A stretch of DNA of 64,000 bases. Origin: Eurosta solidaginis. Taxonomy: Eukaryota; Arthropoda; Insecta; Diptera; Tephritidae. Below are positions 47,585 to 59,630 of this stretch, in pieces. Position 1 is the first letter of the stretch. The number at the start of each line of letters is the position of its first letter. The DNA lies in assembly GCF_040869045.1 (NCBI RefSeq), contig NC_090319.1:243157832-243221831 (forward strand), written 5' to 3'. The notes under the pieces are model-generated. The model was not told the DNA's origin. It saw only the letters and a program-made list of their open reading frames with translations, and did no database searches. Made by a program: the position numbers and the translations under genes.

Positions 47585-47944
47585 ATAAATAAAAAAAAAA
47601 AATGTAAGGCGCGATAACCTCCGAAGAGATCTAAGGCCGAGCTTCTCTTCCAATTTGCGTCGTGCTCCTCTTCTTTTTTCCCTACAAATTGGCCGGACGG
47701 GACCTACATGTTTTATGCCGACTCCGAACGGCATCTGCAAGGCAGATGAGTTTTTACTGAGAGCTTTTCATGGCAGAAATACAATCGGAGCGCTTGCCAG
47801 ACACTGCCGAGGAGCGACCTCGCTTAGAAAAATTTTCTTCTAATTGAAAAATCTTATTTCTAAAATTTTGATGTTGCTTTGCCCGGGAGTTGAACCCAGG
47901 GCATACGGTGTGATAGGCGGAGCACGCTACCATCACACCACGGT
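47585..47944 (-). mobile_element. tRNA-derived SINE, full copy with 13-bp target duplication
   Basis: On the - strand it begins ACCGTGGTGTGATGGTAGCGT (split A box), with GGGTTCAACTCCCGGGC (B box) after it, then the same body as 398-767 and an A-rich tail. GGCAAATTATATT flanks it at 47572-47584 and 47945-47957. About 95% similarity to the first copy is my estimate by eye. Confidence 0.87.
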
Positions 47945-47957
47945 GGCAAATTATATT

Positions 47958-48339
47958 GGATACTAAACAAAAAATGCAATACAGTCGTCATTTGTCATTT
48001 AATTTTTAGCTATTTTTTTTAGTTCGAATTCAAAACTCATTGCGAGCATATTGTAATACATATATGTGTATATAGTAGAGATTAATTTTTGAATTGTGAA
48101 TTGTTTCACATTTTGTCTGGAAACTTTGAAGCTTAAGTATTCTTTTTACTTTAAAATTCGGAGTCTGGGCCCCAAAATACTTTACAAAGACACATTTTTC
48201 TAGTCTCACGTGGAGACCGCTTTTTCCTTTTACATATGTCACGGTGTAATTTATAACTATATTTGTTGTTACTTCAACATCTTCTTATCTATTGTGACTT
48301 ATATAAATGTTATAAATATATAAAATAAAATAATTAAAC
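47958..48339. other. Unassigned AT-rich sequence
   Basis: No supported feature. Confidence 0.4.
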
Positions 48340-48595
48340 AAATTTTTTAAGTTAAACGGTTTTATTGAAAACAATACTTACATTAAGTAATAATATCACT
48401 AAAAGCTAGAAAATAATTAGGGAGATCCTAGGCTAACGCTTTTATTTATTTGTCTGATCAACGCCCTAGATTTATAAGGAGTGTGATGACTAGTATCTAG
48501 GACCTACTTAATTATTTTCTAACTTTTAGTATTATTATTACTTAATGTAATTATTGTTTTCAATAAAACCGTTTAACTTAAACATTTTTTTAAAT
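48340..48595. repeat. Hairpin-forming inverted repeat (~90-bp arms)
   Basis: AAGTTAAACGGTTTTATTGA at about 48349 is complemented by TCAATAAAACCGTTTAACTT at about 48560. The arms extend inward through TTACATTAAGTAATAAT and TAGAAAATAATTA around a 70-bp loop. A small fold-back or MITE-like element; no target duplication was resolved. Confidence 0.75.
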
Positions 48596-49440
48596 TATTT
48601 TATATTCAAGTTTTTAGTCCTTATTTAATTGCCTATTATTTCTCATTCTATTTAGTTCATTTCGTGACTCATTATTACAAGGACTCTTTCCTGACAATTT
48701 GTTACAATCTAAGTCCCTCCTCGAACTCCAAAGTATTTTTATGTCATTTCTACAGGACTGTATGTAATATTTGATCCAAATATAAACCAAATCGGACCAC
48801 AAATACGATTTTTTGATATATTTCGATCCATGCGCCACCTATCGGTTTTTGTTTTTCCTACTATTGCATTGTCATCGGGTTCTGAACTATATTCCAAGTT
48901 TCAAGCTTGTAACTTATCGGGAAGTTACTTAAATTTTAATTACAGTAGCATCGTTGCTGTAAAACATAAAATATGATTCAGAAATTATATCCTTTCGAAT
49001 TTATATGTATAATTTTGGTGCGGTCTTGCTACACAAAGTTTGTGGCACGCTTCTGTGTGGAAACTGGAGCTTTTTGTTTAGTTTTGGTCTGATGGCCACT
49101 TTTCCTCCAGTCTGGTTCTTTGTACGGAAGCAAGAGCAAAAGTGATAAAAAAATAGATTTGTTGCCACTAAAGTATATATTTAAAACAAGACCGATTAAC
49201 AAAATTATAGATTTTTCTCCAAGATATCGCATTGCAATGCATATTCACGCGGCTTTTTAGCCGAAGTGTCAACCGATATCAAAACTATGAAATAAAAGAT
49301 TTATTTTTATGTGTGTATACCTTTTTTCATAGTAGGGCAATAGGATCACTTAACAAACGTTCTCAGATTTTTTAGCACCAAGAAATAATTATCACAGCTT
49401 TTTAAAACGGAGCCAGACATTGCTAAATTGACAAATAAAC
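48596..49440. other. Unassigned sequence
   Basis: No supported gene or recognised repeat. Confidence 0.4.
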
Positions 49441-49505
49441 GACTGAACCCAGCACCCTCGGTGTGGTGGGCGGAGTACGCTACCACTACACCACGGCGCC
49501 GCCAG
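49441..49505 (-). mobile_element. SINE head fragment
   Basis: The complement reads GGCGCCGTGGTGTAGTGGTA, then GCGTACTCCGCCCACC and GGGTTCAG: the tRNA-like head (A and B boxes) of the SINE family, with no body. Confidence 0.65.
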
Positions 49506-49884
49506 AGTCTTGAACCAGCAAAAGCAATAAGTTAAGCTTAAATTCCGGTTAAATAATTATAAAATGAAAATAACAAGTGTTCACTTTGTTTTGGGAAACC
49601 CATACTTTTTTATTGATCTTGATGAGAAAGTTTATGTTTCATGAAAAATTTACGCTTATTGTGAACACCAAACAACCTGTTGGAAAGGATATCTTATTAT
49701 TCCGTTTTTTAGGGTCGTGTATTGAAAGCTCTTATACAGGTTTTGAATTATTATAAATGTGTCAATTAGGCTAATTCACGACTATTTTTATCAGTTATCT
49801 TAGCTGAAAAATACTAAAAATGTATCCATATTTAAGCAACTCTACACATTGTTCATAAATTAAGAGCCCTCGACTTTCAAAGAT

Positions 49885-50050
49885 CTTGGGAGGAGGGAGG
49901 GGGGGGGGCGATTAGGACGATCTTATACATTATACATACATAAAAGTTAAAAATTTTAAAATTGTATATGTTATTAAAACAAACTTTTATAATTGTCATA
50001 AGTTCCAGATCAGAGCGGGAAGGGCGATCGCCCCCTCGCCCTCCTCCCTG
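49885..50050. repeat. G-rich and C-rich tracts in opposite orientation
   Basis: GGGAGGAGGGAGGGGGGGGG (about 49888-49908) is partly complementary to CCCCCTCGCCCTCCTCCCTG at about 50031-50050. The tracts could pair as a stem, or the G tract could form a quadruplex. The rest of the 165 bp is ordinary AT-rich sequence. Confidence 0.5.
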
Positions 50051-50389
50051 GGGAGAGACTATAAACTACAAATTTACATGTACATATATGGCTGTTAACC
50101 AAGGATGAAGTTCGCGAAGTTACTAGACCTTAGGAGAAATGGATGAACGAGAAAACAGAGAGTATAAAAGCAGCACAAGCTGAGTAGTCAGTAATCCGTT
50201 TTGATTTAAGCACGCTATTGGTTGTGAAGTATAAGAGTTATTGTGAAGTACTTTCAAAGTAGTCTAATAAAGACCATTTTGCATTAGCGAATATTGGAGT
50301 TATTAAATAACAAATTTTGTTCAACAGTTTAGCGACTTGAACGTTAGCAGAAGGTTTGGAATAAGCAGAATTTTCCTAAATTCGTTACA
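50051..50389 (+). repeat. LTR-like repeat, 5'-truncated copy 3
   Basis: It retains GAGAGTATAAAAGCAGC with a clear TATA box (about 50158), AATAAAGACCATTTTGCATT and the GTTACA end (50384-50389). It starts abruptly, without the TGTAAC end. Confidence 0.6.
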
Positions 50390-50558
50390 ATATTATGCAC
50401 AATAGCACAAATCTGAATTTATGCTGTATTTAATATATGTTACCTCAAACTTGGCCTACATTTTCATTCTCGATTCAACTTTTTTTACACAGAAAACGAC
50501 GAATATCCATTGTTAAAAATGTTAGGAGTCCTAATCCTAATAAAATTTATTTAATAAT

Positions 50559-51482
50559 CAGACCAATTCTAAATATTCTCGCGGAATTTTGTTCTCGCGG
50601 ATTTTTTTTATTCCCGCGGAAAAATTCCTCCAATTCTGTTCTCCTAGGGAGAACAATAATTGGGAAATAGGAATTTCGAATTTTCGAAGTCAGCTGTTTT
50701 GTCAATTGAAATTTCGTTGCACATTTCTTCTTTTGTTTAAAAAATTGAAAAGTTTAATTATTGTTGCAAATTTGTTGGAAATTAAGAAATAAAATATAAA
50801 CAATGCACAGTATTTATTGCATTTCATGTGGTATTCACTGAAATGAGTAATGAATTGGTGCCACAGCAACATCAACAGCGGAACATAAGAAGAACACGGC
50901 CGCATAACACAAATCTGCGGGAGTTGCCTGCTTTCATTCAGCAAAGCAATTTTCTGGCGGCCAAGTTGAGTTGAATTCGTCCCTCATCATATGCCAAAAT
51001 CTATTTAAGCCTTATTAAAAAAATCCTTGCGCAATTTCTGGATGGCTGCATCAAATATGTATACAAAGAGCTCTACCGTTGCTTATGATATACTTTTCAA
51101 CTTAAAATAAAGAATATTGTGGTTGTAGTTGTTTTTGTATTAGAAGTGAGAATATTGTGGTAGAATATAAATACATCTTTTAGCACAAATTTGTACAAAT
51201 AAGTGTTCTTTCTTAAAATAACCAATTTCCTTTAACTATTTTGATGCATTCCCTTTAATTTAACAAGTGAAAAAACTCCTATGAAATGGCAGAGAAATCT
51301 CCCACTCCCTCACATTCATAATACCTACTTTTCTCCCATAACCGGTTTCCGCTTTTTCGAACATTGTTCAGAATAGGAGCAAAGGGAGAAGTGAAAAAAC
51401 TCACAAGGAATTTTTATTTAGAATACGAGGAATGGGAGAAGGGAGAAAACTCGCACGGAATTTTCGTTTAGAATTGGGCTGA
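50559..51482. mobile_element. Putative non-autonomous TIR element
   Basis: The left terminus TCAGACCAATTCTAAA and the complement of the right terminus TCAGCCCAATTCTAAA form inverted ends. Inner blocks (GGAATTTT near 50584; complement near 51458) and gggaga/ctcccc-type motifs also recur inverted. No transposase is visible. The target duplication is unclear because the AT-rich flanks are ambiguous. Confidence 0.5.
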
Positions 51483-52117
51483 ATATTAAACTTACCGCAG
51501 CGTGTCTTTCGCCAGTTATTATGGCCGACAAATGATGACTACAGTGTGCGCGAAAGAATTGTCAAGCATTGAACATGATAGAATATGCGCAACAAGGAAC
51601 CGTTAAATATGAACTGCGGTTGCAAAAACAAACAGCAAGGAGTGTTAACTTATGTAATAAATAAGTATATCACATAGTAATCACAAGCTTTTATTTATCT
51701 TTTTATATATGTGAGAAAGAGGGGGCAAATGGAGCATTTCGGTTTAGTTATAAAAATTGTAATTATTCTAGGATGAATCCAATTGATGACAATTTGAAAT
51801 ACATATGTATGTATATGTTTGTAATTGAATGCACGTTTGAAATACATATATGTATAAGTAAATATACATTTTAAATTAAAAACAGAAACTATATTGAAAG
51901 AGTGGTTAACTGGTGTATGCAAAATTGACACTAAAGATGAGCTTTAATTGTAGAAAGAATTAGTTATTCACAAGACTTGATTTTTGTGTAGAATTTATGA
52001 TATTTACTAAAAAATTGCATACTTCTTTACTTTTGACTGAAATGAAAAAAAGCAAAAAATAACATAGTTATTGGTTATCAGTCAACAAAAGGTCTTTTTT
52101 GATTACTTTTGATTATT
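51483..52117. other. Unassigned AT-rich sequence
   Basis: No supported feature. Confidence 0.4.
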
Positions 52118-53803
52118 TTATAGTCAGTTGAGCAGAGCTCACAGAGTATAATAACTTTGGTTGGATAACGGTTGGTTGTACAAGTATAAAGGAATCGAGA
52201 TATATAGACTTCCATATATCAAAATCATCAATATCGAAAATAAAATTGAATGAGCCATGTCCGTCCGTCCGTCCGCCCGTTAACACGATAACTTCAGTAA
52301 ATTTTGAGGTATCTTGATAAAATTTGGTATGTAGATTCCTGGGCACTCTTCTCAGACCGCTATTTAAAATGAACGAAATCGGACTATAACCACGCCCACT
52401 TTTCCGATATCGAAAATTTCGAAAAACTCAAAAAATTCCGATAATTCATTACCAAAGACTGATAAAGCAATGAAACTTGGTAGGTGAGTTGAAATTATGA
52501 CACAGAATAGAAAATTAGTAAAATTTTGGACAATGGGCGTGGCACCGCCCACTTTTAAAAGAAAGTAATTTAAAAGTTTTGCAAGCTGTAATTTGGCAGT
52601 CGTTGAAGATATCATGATGAAATTTGGTAGGCATGTTACTCCCATTACTATATGTATGCTAAATAAAAATTAGCGAAATCGGATGACGAACACGCCCACT
52701 TTTAAAAACAATTTTTTAAAGTCAACTTTTAACAAAAAATTTAATATCTTTACAGTATAAAAGTAAATTATGTCAACATTCGACTCCAGTAATGATATGG
52801 TGCAACAAAATACAAAGATAAAAGTAAAATTCAAAATGGGCGGAACTCCGCCCTTTTTCATTTAATTAGTCTAGAATACTTTTAATGCCATAAGTCGAAC
52901 ACAAATGTACCAATCCTTGTGAAATTTGGTAGGGACATAGATTCTATGCCGATAACTGTTTTCGGTGAAAATGGGCGAAATCGGTTAAAGCCACGCCCAG
53001 TTTTTATACACAGTCGGCGCTCTGTCCTTCCGCTCGGCTTTTAACACGATAACTTGCGCAAAGAACGATATATCTTAACTAAACTTAGTTCACGTACTTA
53101 TCTGAAGTCATTTTATCTAGGTATAAAATATGACCGAAATCCGACTATGACCACGCCCACTTTTCCGATATTGAAAATTACGAAAAATTTAATAAAATGC
53201 CATAATTCTATACCAAATACGAAAAAAGGGATGAAACATGGTAATTGGATTGGTTTGTTGACGCAAAATATAACTTTAGAAAAAACTTTGTAAAATGGGT
53301 GTGACACCTACCATATTAAGTAGAAGAAAATGAAAAAGTTCTGCAGGGCGAAATCAAAAGCCCTTGGAATCATTGCAGGAATACTGTTCGTGATATTACA
53401 TATATAAATAAATTAGCGGTACCCGACAGATGATGTTCTGGCTCACTCTGGTCCACATTTGGTCGATATCTCGAAAACGCCTTCACATACACATCTAAGG
53501 CCCACTCCCTTTTAAAATACCCATTAACACCTTTCATTTGATACCCATATCGTACAAACAAATTCTAGAGTCACCCCTGGTCCACCTTAATGGCGATATC
53601 CCTAAATGGCGTCCACCTATAGAACTATGGCCCTCTTTAAATACTCTTGAATGCCTTCCATTTGATACACATGTCATACAAACACATTCCAGGGTTACCC
53701 TAGGTTGTTTTTCCTATATGGTGATTTTCCCTTATTTTGTCTCCGTAGCTCTCAGCTGAGTATGTAATGTTCGGTTACACCCGAACTTAGCCTTCATTAC
53801 TTG
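52118..53803 (-). repeat. 1.75-kb dispersed repeat, full copy on the - strand
   Basis: It ends on the + strand with CCGAACTTAGCCTTCATTACTTG, here split as CCGAACTTAGCC and TTCATTACTTG, the complement of the family start. It begins with CAGTTGAGCAGAGCTCACAG, the complement of the family end. All inner blocks are present in order, including the CCGTCCGTCCGTCC tract and the CCACGCCCACTTTT boxes. Confidence 0.82.
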
Positions 53804-53884
53804 TTTATTTTATTTTTTTTATTTTTTTTTAATAATCGTAAAAAATCATGATTTTTTAAATTATTTTTTTAATCAATTGAAAAG

Positions 53885-53978
53885 TAATCATTAAAAATAG
53901 AAATGGCAAGTAATCATTAAATGGCGTTTAAAGAAAATAATCACTGAAACGACTAATCATTACCATTAGTAATCATTA
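53885..53978. promoter_or_regulatory. Cluster of four TAATCATTA homeodomain-type motifs
   Basis: TAATCATTA occurs exactly at 53885-53893, 53911-53919, 53954-53962 and 53970-53978. Each holds two head-to-head TAAT cores around a central C, a shape that paired homeodomains can bind. The bases around them differ from motif to motif. The role is inferred; the cluster could also be an internal part of an unrecognised repeat next to 52118-53803. Confidence 0.35.
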
Positions 53979-54164
53979 CTTACCAGGTCTGGTTCAGGGG
54001 TATAAAGCAGTTGGACCAATTTCTCAATTTTATTTTGCCTGAAATGTGGTATAGAGAAAGCCCTTTGCCTAGATTAGTATTTACGACATTTTCTCCGGAA
54101 TTGGACTAGGGACTAACTGGGAATTTGGCTGGAACTGTAGCTGGAATTGAGGTTGGGGATAAGG

Positions 54165-54400
54165 GATGGAGAAGAATAATATAAGAGAAAAGAGGGAAGG
54201 AGAAAATGGCTGAGAAAGAGATAAAGTTAGATGAAGATAGAGAAACAGCGATTGATAGAGTGGAGAAGAAGTGAGAGAAAAGATGGAGAGGGAGAGAGAG
54301 ACGCAGAGAAAGACAGAAGGAGGAGCGAAAAAAGGACCAGGAACATTAGGAGAGAGGGGGCGGGAAGAGTAAGAGGTAAAAAAAATTCTATATATAGATC
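54165..54400. repeat. Purine-rich (GA) low-complexity tract
   Basis: About 235 bases of almost pure A/G on the + strand with many GAGAG motifs, which GAF/Trithorax-like protein can bind. The ORF through it (54231-54437) is a composition artefact. Confidence 0.75.
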
Positions 54401-54649
54401 AAAATTAGGGCAGAACAACGTCTGCCGGTTCTACTAGTTCGTCATATCTTTAACTGAGGTGTTCATTGCATTATATAATACTCTAAAATATCTTAATGTT
54501 CGACCTTAATCCCATTGGAAGAATGTATATCGTGCCTTGTGTTTATCTATATATAAGCCTCATACTCGAATTCTGATATACATACATATGTATATGTAAA
54601 TAAGAATTACAGAAAAAATATCTGCTTAATATTCAGGAGCCCGACCGAT

Positions 54650-56280
54650 ATTCAAAAAATAAAAACTCCAATAAGTTCACTGGTAAGCTCGAATACGAAT
54701 ACAAGCAAATGCGTTTCCCACGGCAGCCGGTTATATGTACCGGAGCGACTTGGGATTCTTTTTCGACAGCAGAGGCGGGCAGCTAGCAGAGGCGGGCAGC
54801 TAACAGAGCAAATATACAATACGACTTTCTGCACGATAAAAGGCGATGCCCTAACAGAACTGCAGGTATTTATCACAGCTCGTCAGACATTTCTATCGTC
54901 AACGTAGGGCTCATAAACTGCGTTGAATGGCAGCCGATGGTTACTATAGCATCTGACCACCTGCCTATACTCCTTTCAATACAAGGACCTGTAAATGTTA
55001 TCACATCTGAAAAGCGGACTTTTATTGTACATACATTATTATACATAGCCTTCGGCCAGAAAACTTTATCGGATTCGAAGAAATGCGCGAGCGCCTTTTG
55101 TCGACAATATATAATGCATTCTTTACAAAGCCAGACGTCGTACAAACGGACGTGCACATAAAAATAAACACAACGTGTCACCCATTACAATCATCCCCAC
55201 AGAGGTTGATGAAGCCATCCACAAGGCCAAGCCTTCTAAATCAATAGGTCCATACGGAATAGCCATGCATATGCAAAAAACCTTGGCGCTGAGGGAATAA
55301 ATTACCTAAAGCACGTTTTCAACCTATCGCTGAAGTCCTTTGTCGTCCCCGAACAATGAAAATGTCAAGGATAATACCAATACTAAAGCCTGGTAAAGCA
55401 AAAAACGAACGCGTGTCCGTTGACCGGTATCACTCATTTCGCCAGTAGCGAAGACATTGGAAACCATCCTGCTCCCTCATATCACCTTAACGGTACTGTG
55501 TTGCCGGAGTGTACCGGATCTGTATCCGGCAAAGGACCATCATATCGATAACATTCCCCAAAGCCTTCGGGGAGAAACCTTATCGCTACAACAACAACGG
55601 CGAATCTTCCCCTAGCCACCGATAAACATGGTTTCCGCAAAATGCTTAGTACTACCACCACTCTAAATGCCATGAACATTCAGGCAAATTACTGAGTAAA
55701 TCAGGAAAATCCCCATCTCAGAACGGTGCTCGTGGCATTCGACCTGTCAAAAGCTTTTGACACAGTCAACCACGGAACGCTACTAAAAAACATAGAAGGC
55801 TTACCCCTTCCTTCTTGTCTAAAAAGATGGACCGCAAATTATCTGAATGGTCGGCAAACGTCGCTTCATTTTAGGAACGACATCTCAAAACCTAGGAAAA
55901 TTTAACAGGGGGTACCATAGGGTTGTATCCTATCCCTGCTTCTGTTTAGTTTCTACATATCAAAGCTTCCTCCCCCACCAGAAGGAGTACAATCATTTCC
56001 TATGCCTACGACTGCACGATTATGGAACCTGGATCTTCAATAGATGAATTAGATTCTAAAATAAAGAGCTATCTCCCTGCATTTCCAGTTTCTTCACCTG
56101 GCGCAACCTGGCATTATCACCGACAAAATCCACGGCCCTTCTGTCTACGACGTGGAAGGAACAAATTTCGCAAATATTGAACGTTCAAGTCGATGGTGTC
56201 TCGCTACTGTCTGTCAAAATTTTGCTATCAGAACTGCCACGGGATGTCTTCTTATGACCCCTGAATATCACATCCGTTTG
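54650..56280 (+). mobile_element. Decayed LINE copy, truncated by a hAT transposon
   Basis: Same family as 41944-46388. A gag-like start (about 54710) is followed by TTFCTIKGDAL (endonuclease), ASDHLPILLSI (about 54955, with the catalytic S-D-H), KKCASAFCRQYIMH (about 55080), and RT motif A as FDLSKAFDTVNHGTL (about 55740). The palm is eroded, and IRTATGCLLMTPEYHIRL (about 56230) stops at 56280, where a hAT terminus begins. Many stops and frameshifts are present. Confidence 0.8.
55486..55598 (+). mobile_element. R2 repeat 3' end inserted in the LINE copy
   Basis: CTTAACGGTACTG...TATCCGGCAAAGGACCATC...GCTACAACAACAAC interrupts the RT sequence between CATATCAC and GGCGAATC, which are adjacent in the better LINE copy (45165-45185). 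The insert ends in a CAA-repeat tail, so R2 is a retroposon. No clear target duplication is seen. Confidence 0.7.
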
Positions 56281-56544
56281 CAGGGCCGGATTAACCCTCA
56301 ACAGGGCCCTAGGCAACCATCAATTTGGAGGCCCTTTTTTTTCCCTTCTTTTTTCGAATAAAAACTGCAAATATATATCTTTCATAAAAATTTTATTGTC
56401 ACAATGTAATAATCTTATATAAATAGACAAGATGAAAAAATGTGGAACCGTTTTCTGCTAAACTATAATTCTAAGGTATACAAATTATATATGTATTGAT
56501 AGGAAATTTTGAGCTGCACTGTTGTCCATAAATAAATAAAATTT

Positions 56545-59083
56545 ATGCGAGATGTGGAGAAGTACAACTTTTTAACTGTAGTCCAACACTAGCAACTTCC
56601 CCTATTTCATTCGAAAGGGTTTCAAAGGATAAGCATGTTGATGCGAACGGTAACAAATTTGCTGAATTCTGTAGTTCATTTTCGTTAACTGCATTAAACG
56701 GTCGCGCAATTGGTGATAAAGAAGGAGATATCACATTTCTAGGAGGAACTGCCTGTTCAGAGATCGACTATTGTTTAATCAGGGACAACTTGATTACATT
56801 AATAGATTCCTTCAAGGTTGACGATATTTTATACTCTGATCATCAACCACTATCAGTCACTTCGAATACTACATTTGAAACGCGTCTATTTTAAAAATAT
56901 GGCCATGAAACTCGGCGAGTGCAAAGTTAGATGCGGAAAGTTTGGGAGCACACATTTTTCCTCTCTGCTAAACCAAAAATGTAGTGTATCTCCATTAAGT
57001 TTTGCACTACCCTTCGTGACTGTACGGGAATTGGATTGCGAAATTACGGCGGAAGAAGTGAAGACCGCACTTAAAAGAACAAAAGATAATATGGCACCTG
57101 GGCCTGACGGCATACCCGCGGAATTTTTTATACATGCCCCTCCTAACTTTATAGAGCAGCTTACAGCTTGCTTTAATAGTATGTACAACTCTGGTTCGGT
57201 CTCTTCGCTGTTTCAGAAAGCTATTATATTCCCACTTTTTAAAAAAGGAGACATAAATGACCTAAATAATTACAGAGGAATCTCCTTTCATAATGCCATT
57301 GCAAAAATATTTACATCCATTTTGTATGAAAGGTTAGCGGCGTGGGTAGAGAGGAATTCACTTTTAAGTGAGTTCCAGGCGGGATTTAGAAAGGGATACT
57401 CTACAATCGACTATATTTTTAGTTTATCGAAAGAAGAGAAAACTGTATGCTTTGTTCGTGGACTTTAAGGCCGCTTTTGACTCCATAATACGAAATGCTC
57501 TTTTCTTCAAATTAAGTAATTTAGGTCTTTCAATGAAAATGCTAGAAATAATAAGCAGTCTCTACAAAAATAACGTTGCAAGGGTGTGGGATGGTAGCAC
57601 TGCCTCAGAATGGTTTCCAACAGAAACGGGTGTTAAACAAGGTTACCTACTTAGCCCATTACTGTTTGCGCTTTTCCTGGACGATTTGGTGAATCACTTG
57701 CCAAAGGGTATTATGTTTGGGGGCATCCATATAAAGATACTTATGTATGCCGATGATGTAGTTATCTTAGCAGAAACCCCAAAACAATTACAGAAAATGC
57801 TCAACAAATTAGAGGAGTACTGTAGTGATTGGGGGCTTATAATAAATACGAACAAGTCAAAAGTACTTATATTCAGGGGCTCAAAAGGTAGATACTAGAG
57901 GGATGAAAAGTGACATTTGTGTGGACACGAGTTGGAGAAGTTTAAGGAATACAAGTATCTAGGAGTAGTTATAACGTACAATGCATCGTACCATAAACAT
58001 TTGTCAAGTAAGCTTAAATCAGCAAAATACGCTATAAACAGAACCTGGAGATCTTTTTTTGTCTAAAAAATACATTCCTCATAGTCATAAGTACAAACTA
58101 TTTGAAGCAGCTGTACGAACAGTATTGGGCTACGCATCAGAAGTGTGGGTAATTGAATATTACGAAGAAGTAGAAAAGTTGCTGAGGTACTTCATTAAAA
58201 GGCTGTTCAGATTACCGCGTAACACCCCGAACTATATTATTCATCTTGAGACCGGACTCCCAGAATTGTATATTGACTTCTTGAAAACACATTTCAATTA
58301 TATTTGCAGGGTTATGGAAATGGGTAATAACCGTCTTCCAAAGCTAATCGCAATGCACTTGCTAGAAACTAGGTCTCAATGTTTCCAAAAGTGGGGTGCG
58401 CTTGCCAATGAGTACGGTGAACAAATTCTAATAAATGATAACACTTTGTGGAGACATTGGCACCGCAATATATTAGCTAAAATAGATGCAGGGAAAGGGG
58501 AAAATTTTCTGTTAAAAGCTCAAGTTAGCGAAGTAAGACGAACTTACCCCGTCCTAGAACATAATTTTTGTGAGCTTAATTATTTTAGAGATGAATTTAC
58601 CATATATGCGATCAGCAATTTGTTTCGCGTAAGAGGAGAACTATTGAAACTAAATTACGAACCTCATCTTGAGCAGCCAGATAATCGCTGTCCAATTTGC
58701 AACTCGGGAAACGAAGAAAACGTTTTACACTTTCTGGGTAGTTGTCCCGTACTTATGGAATATAGAGTATTATTTAAAAAAAAAAAAGTGTATTAACACA
58801 CCAAGAAATTAATGAATACCTAAATGGTAAAAACTGGATCACATTGAATCAGTACGTTAAATCAGCGTTAAAATATAGGAAGCAAATTTTAGAAGAGTAA
58901 TTTTGAAATTTATATTTAAGAAAAAATATTTTATTATATAATGTACAGAAAAACCCACTACAAGTACTTATAAACTGACGGCTCTACGCCAGAGTTTAGT
59001 TATAAAATAAAATTTTATATTGTAATCAACTTTGTAAAAGGATTCTGTTTAATAAAACAAACTACTACTACTACTACTACTAC
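56545..59083 (+). mobile_element. 5'-truncated LINE (L2/Kiri-like) with (CTA)n tail and 12-bp target duplication
   Basis: TAAATAAAATTT lies at 56533-56544 and again at 59084-59095. The insert starts inside an endonuclease domain and ends with a CTA-repeat tail (59062-59083). Near its 5' end a short stretch has a stop and shorter identity, so the exact 5' junction may vary by a few bases. Confidence 0.87.
56546..58796 (+). pseudogene. LINE endonuclease-RT polyprotein, broken by frameshifts
   Basis: Endonuclease end: ARCGEVQLFN, VSKDKHVDANGNKFAEFC, NGRAIGDKEGDITFLGG and YSDHQPLSV, with the S-D-H catalytic motif. RT: NMAPGPDGIPAEFF, FPLFKKGDINDLNNYRGIS, EFQAGFRKGYSTIDYIF, then past a frameshift near 57425 VDFKAAFDSI (motif A), GVKQGYLLSPLLFALFLDDL (motif B) and LMYADDVVIL (motif C). 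Past a stop at 57898 and another break near 58055, the C-terminal domain runs to 58796, with a CPICNSGNEENVLHFLGSCP zinc-like motif. It resembles the L2/Kiri-like insect group. Confidence 0.85.
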
Positions 59084-59264
59084 TAAATAAAATTTGGAAT
59101 ATCATTTTAGTATAAAAATTTAACATAAAAGTCACACCACTACACATGCACTTATTCATACTATAGACACGCCGTATGTGTGTACTTGCCTTTTGTGTAC
59201 TATGCTGAATCGTGAGCATGGCCGAGGATAAAATTAAACAAAAATACATAGCTGATCATCCATC

Positions 59265-59630
59265 AAGTCCATTTCTTTTCTATCCTTTTCTTTCCTTTCT
59301 TTTCCATTCTACTCTTTTATTTTCCTTTCCTTTGTTTTCTTTTCTTTGCTTTCCTTTCCTTTCGTTTCCTTTTGTTTCCTTTACTTTCCTTTCCTTTCCC
59401 TTCCTTTCCTTTCCTTTCCTTTGCTTTCCTTTCCTTTTCTTTTCTTTCCTTTCCTTTCCTTACCTTTTCTTTATTTTCCTTTCCTTTCCTTTCCATTCCT
59501 TTACTTTCCTTTCCTTTCCATTCCTCTACTTTTCTTTTCTTTCATTTCTTTTATTTTCATTTCCCTTCCACTGATTTTCCTTCCTTTCCTTTCTTTTCCT
59601 TTCCTTACCTACGAGAAGCAGATTGATTAA
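59265..59630. repeat. Pyrimidine microsatellite, (TTTCC)n-like
   Basis: About 365 bases of C/T-rich pentamer-like repeats within the hAT element; a second tract lies at 59741-59812. ORFs through it (rich in FLSFPF) are translation artefacts. Confidence 0.9.

Noticed and set aside
59212..59630. Overlapping + strand ORFs rich in Phe/Leu/Ser/Pro
   Set aside because: They are translations of a pyrimidine microsatellite with no codon structure. Listed as a low-complexity repeat only.
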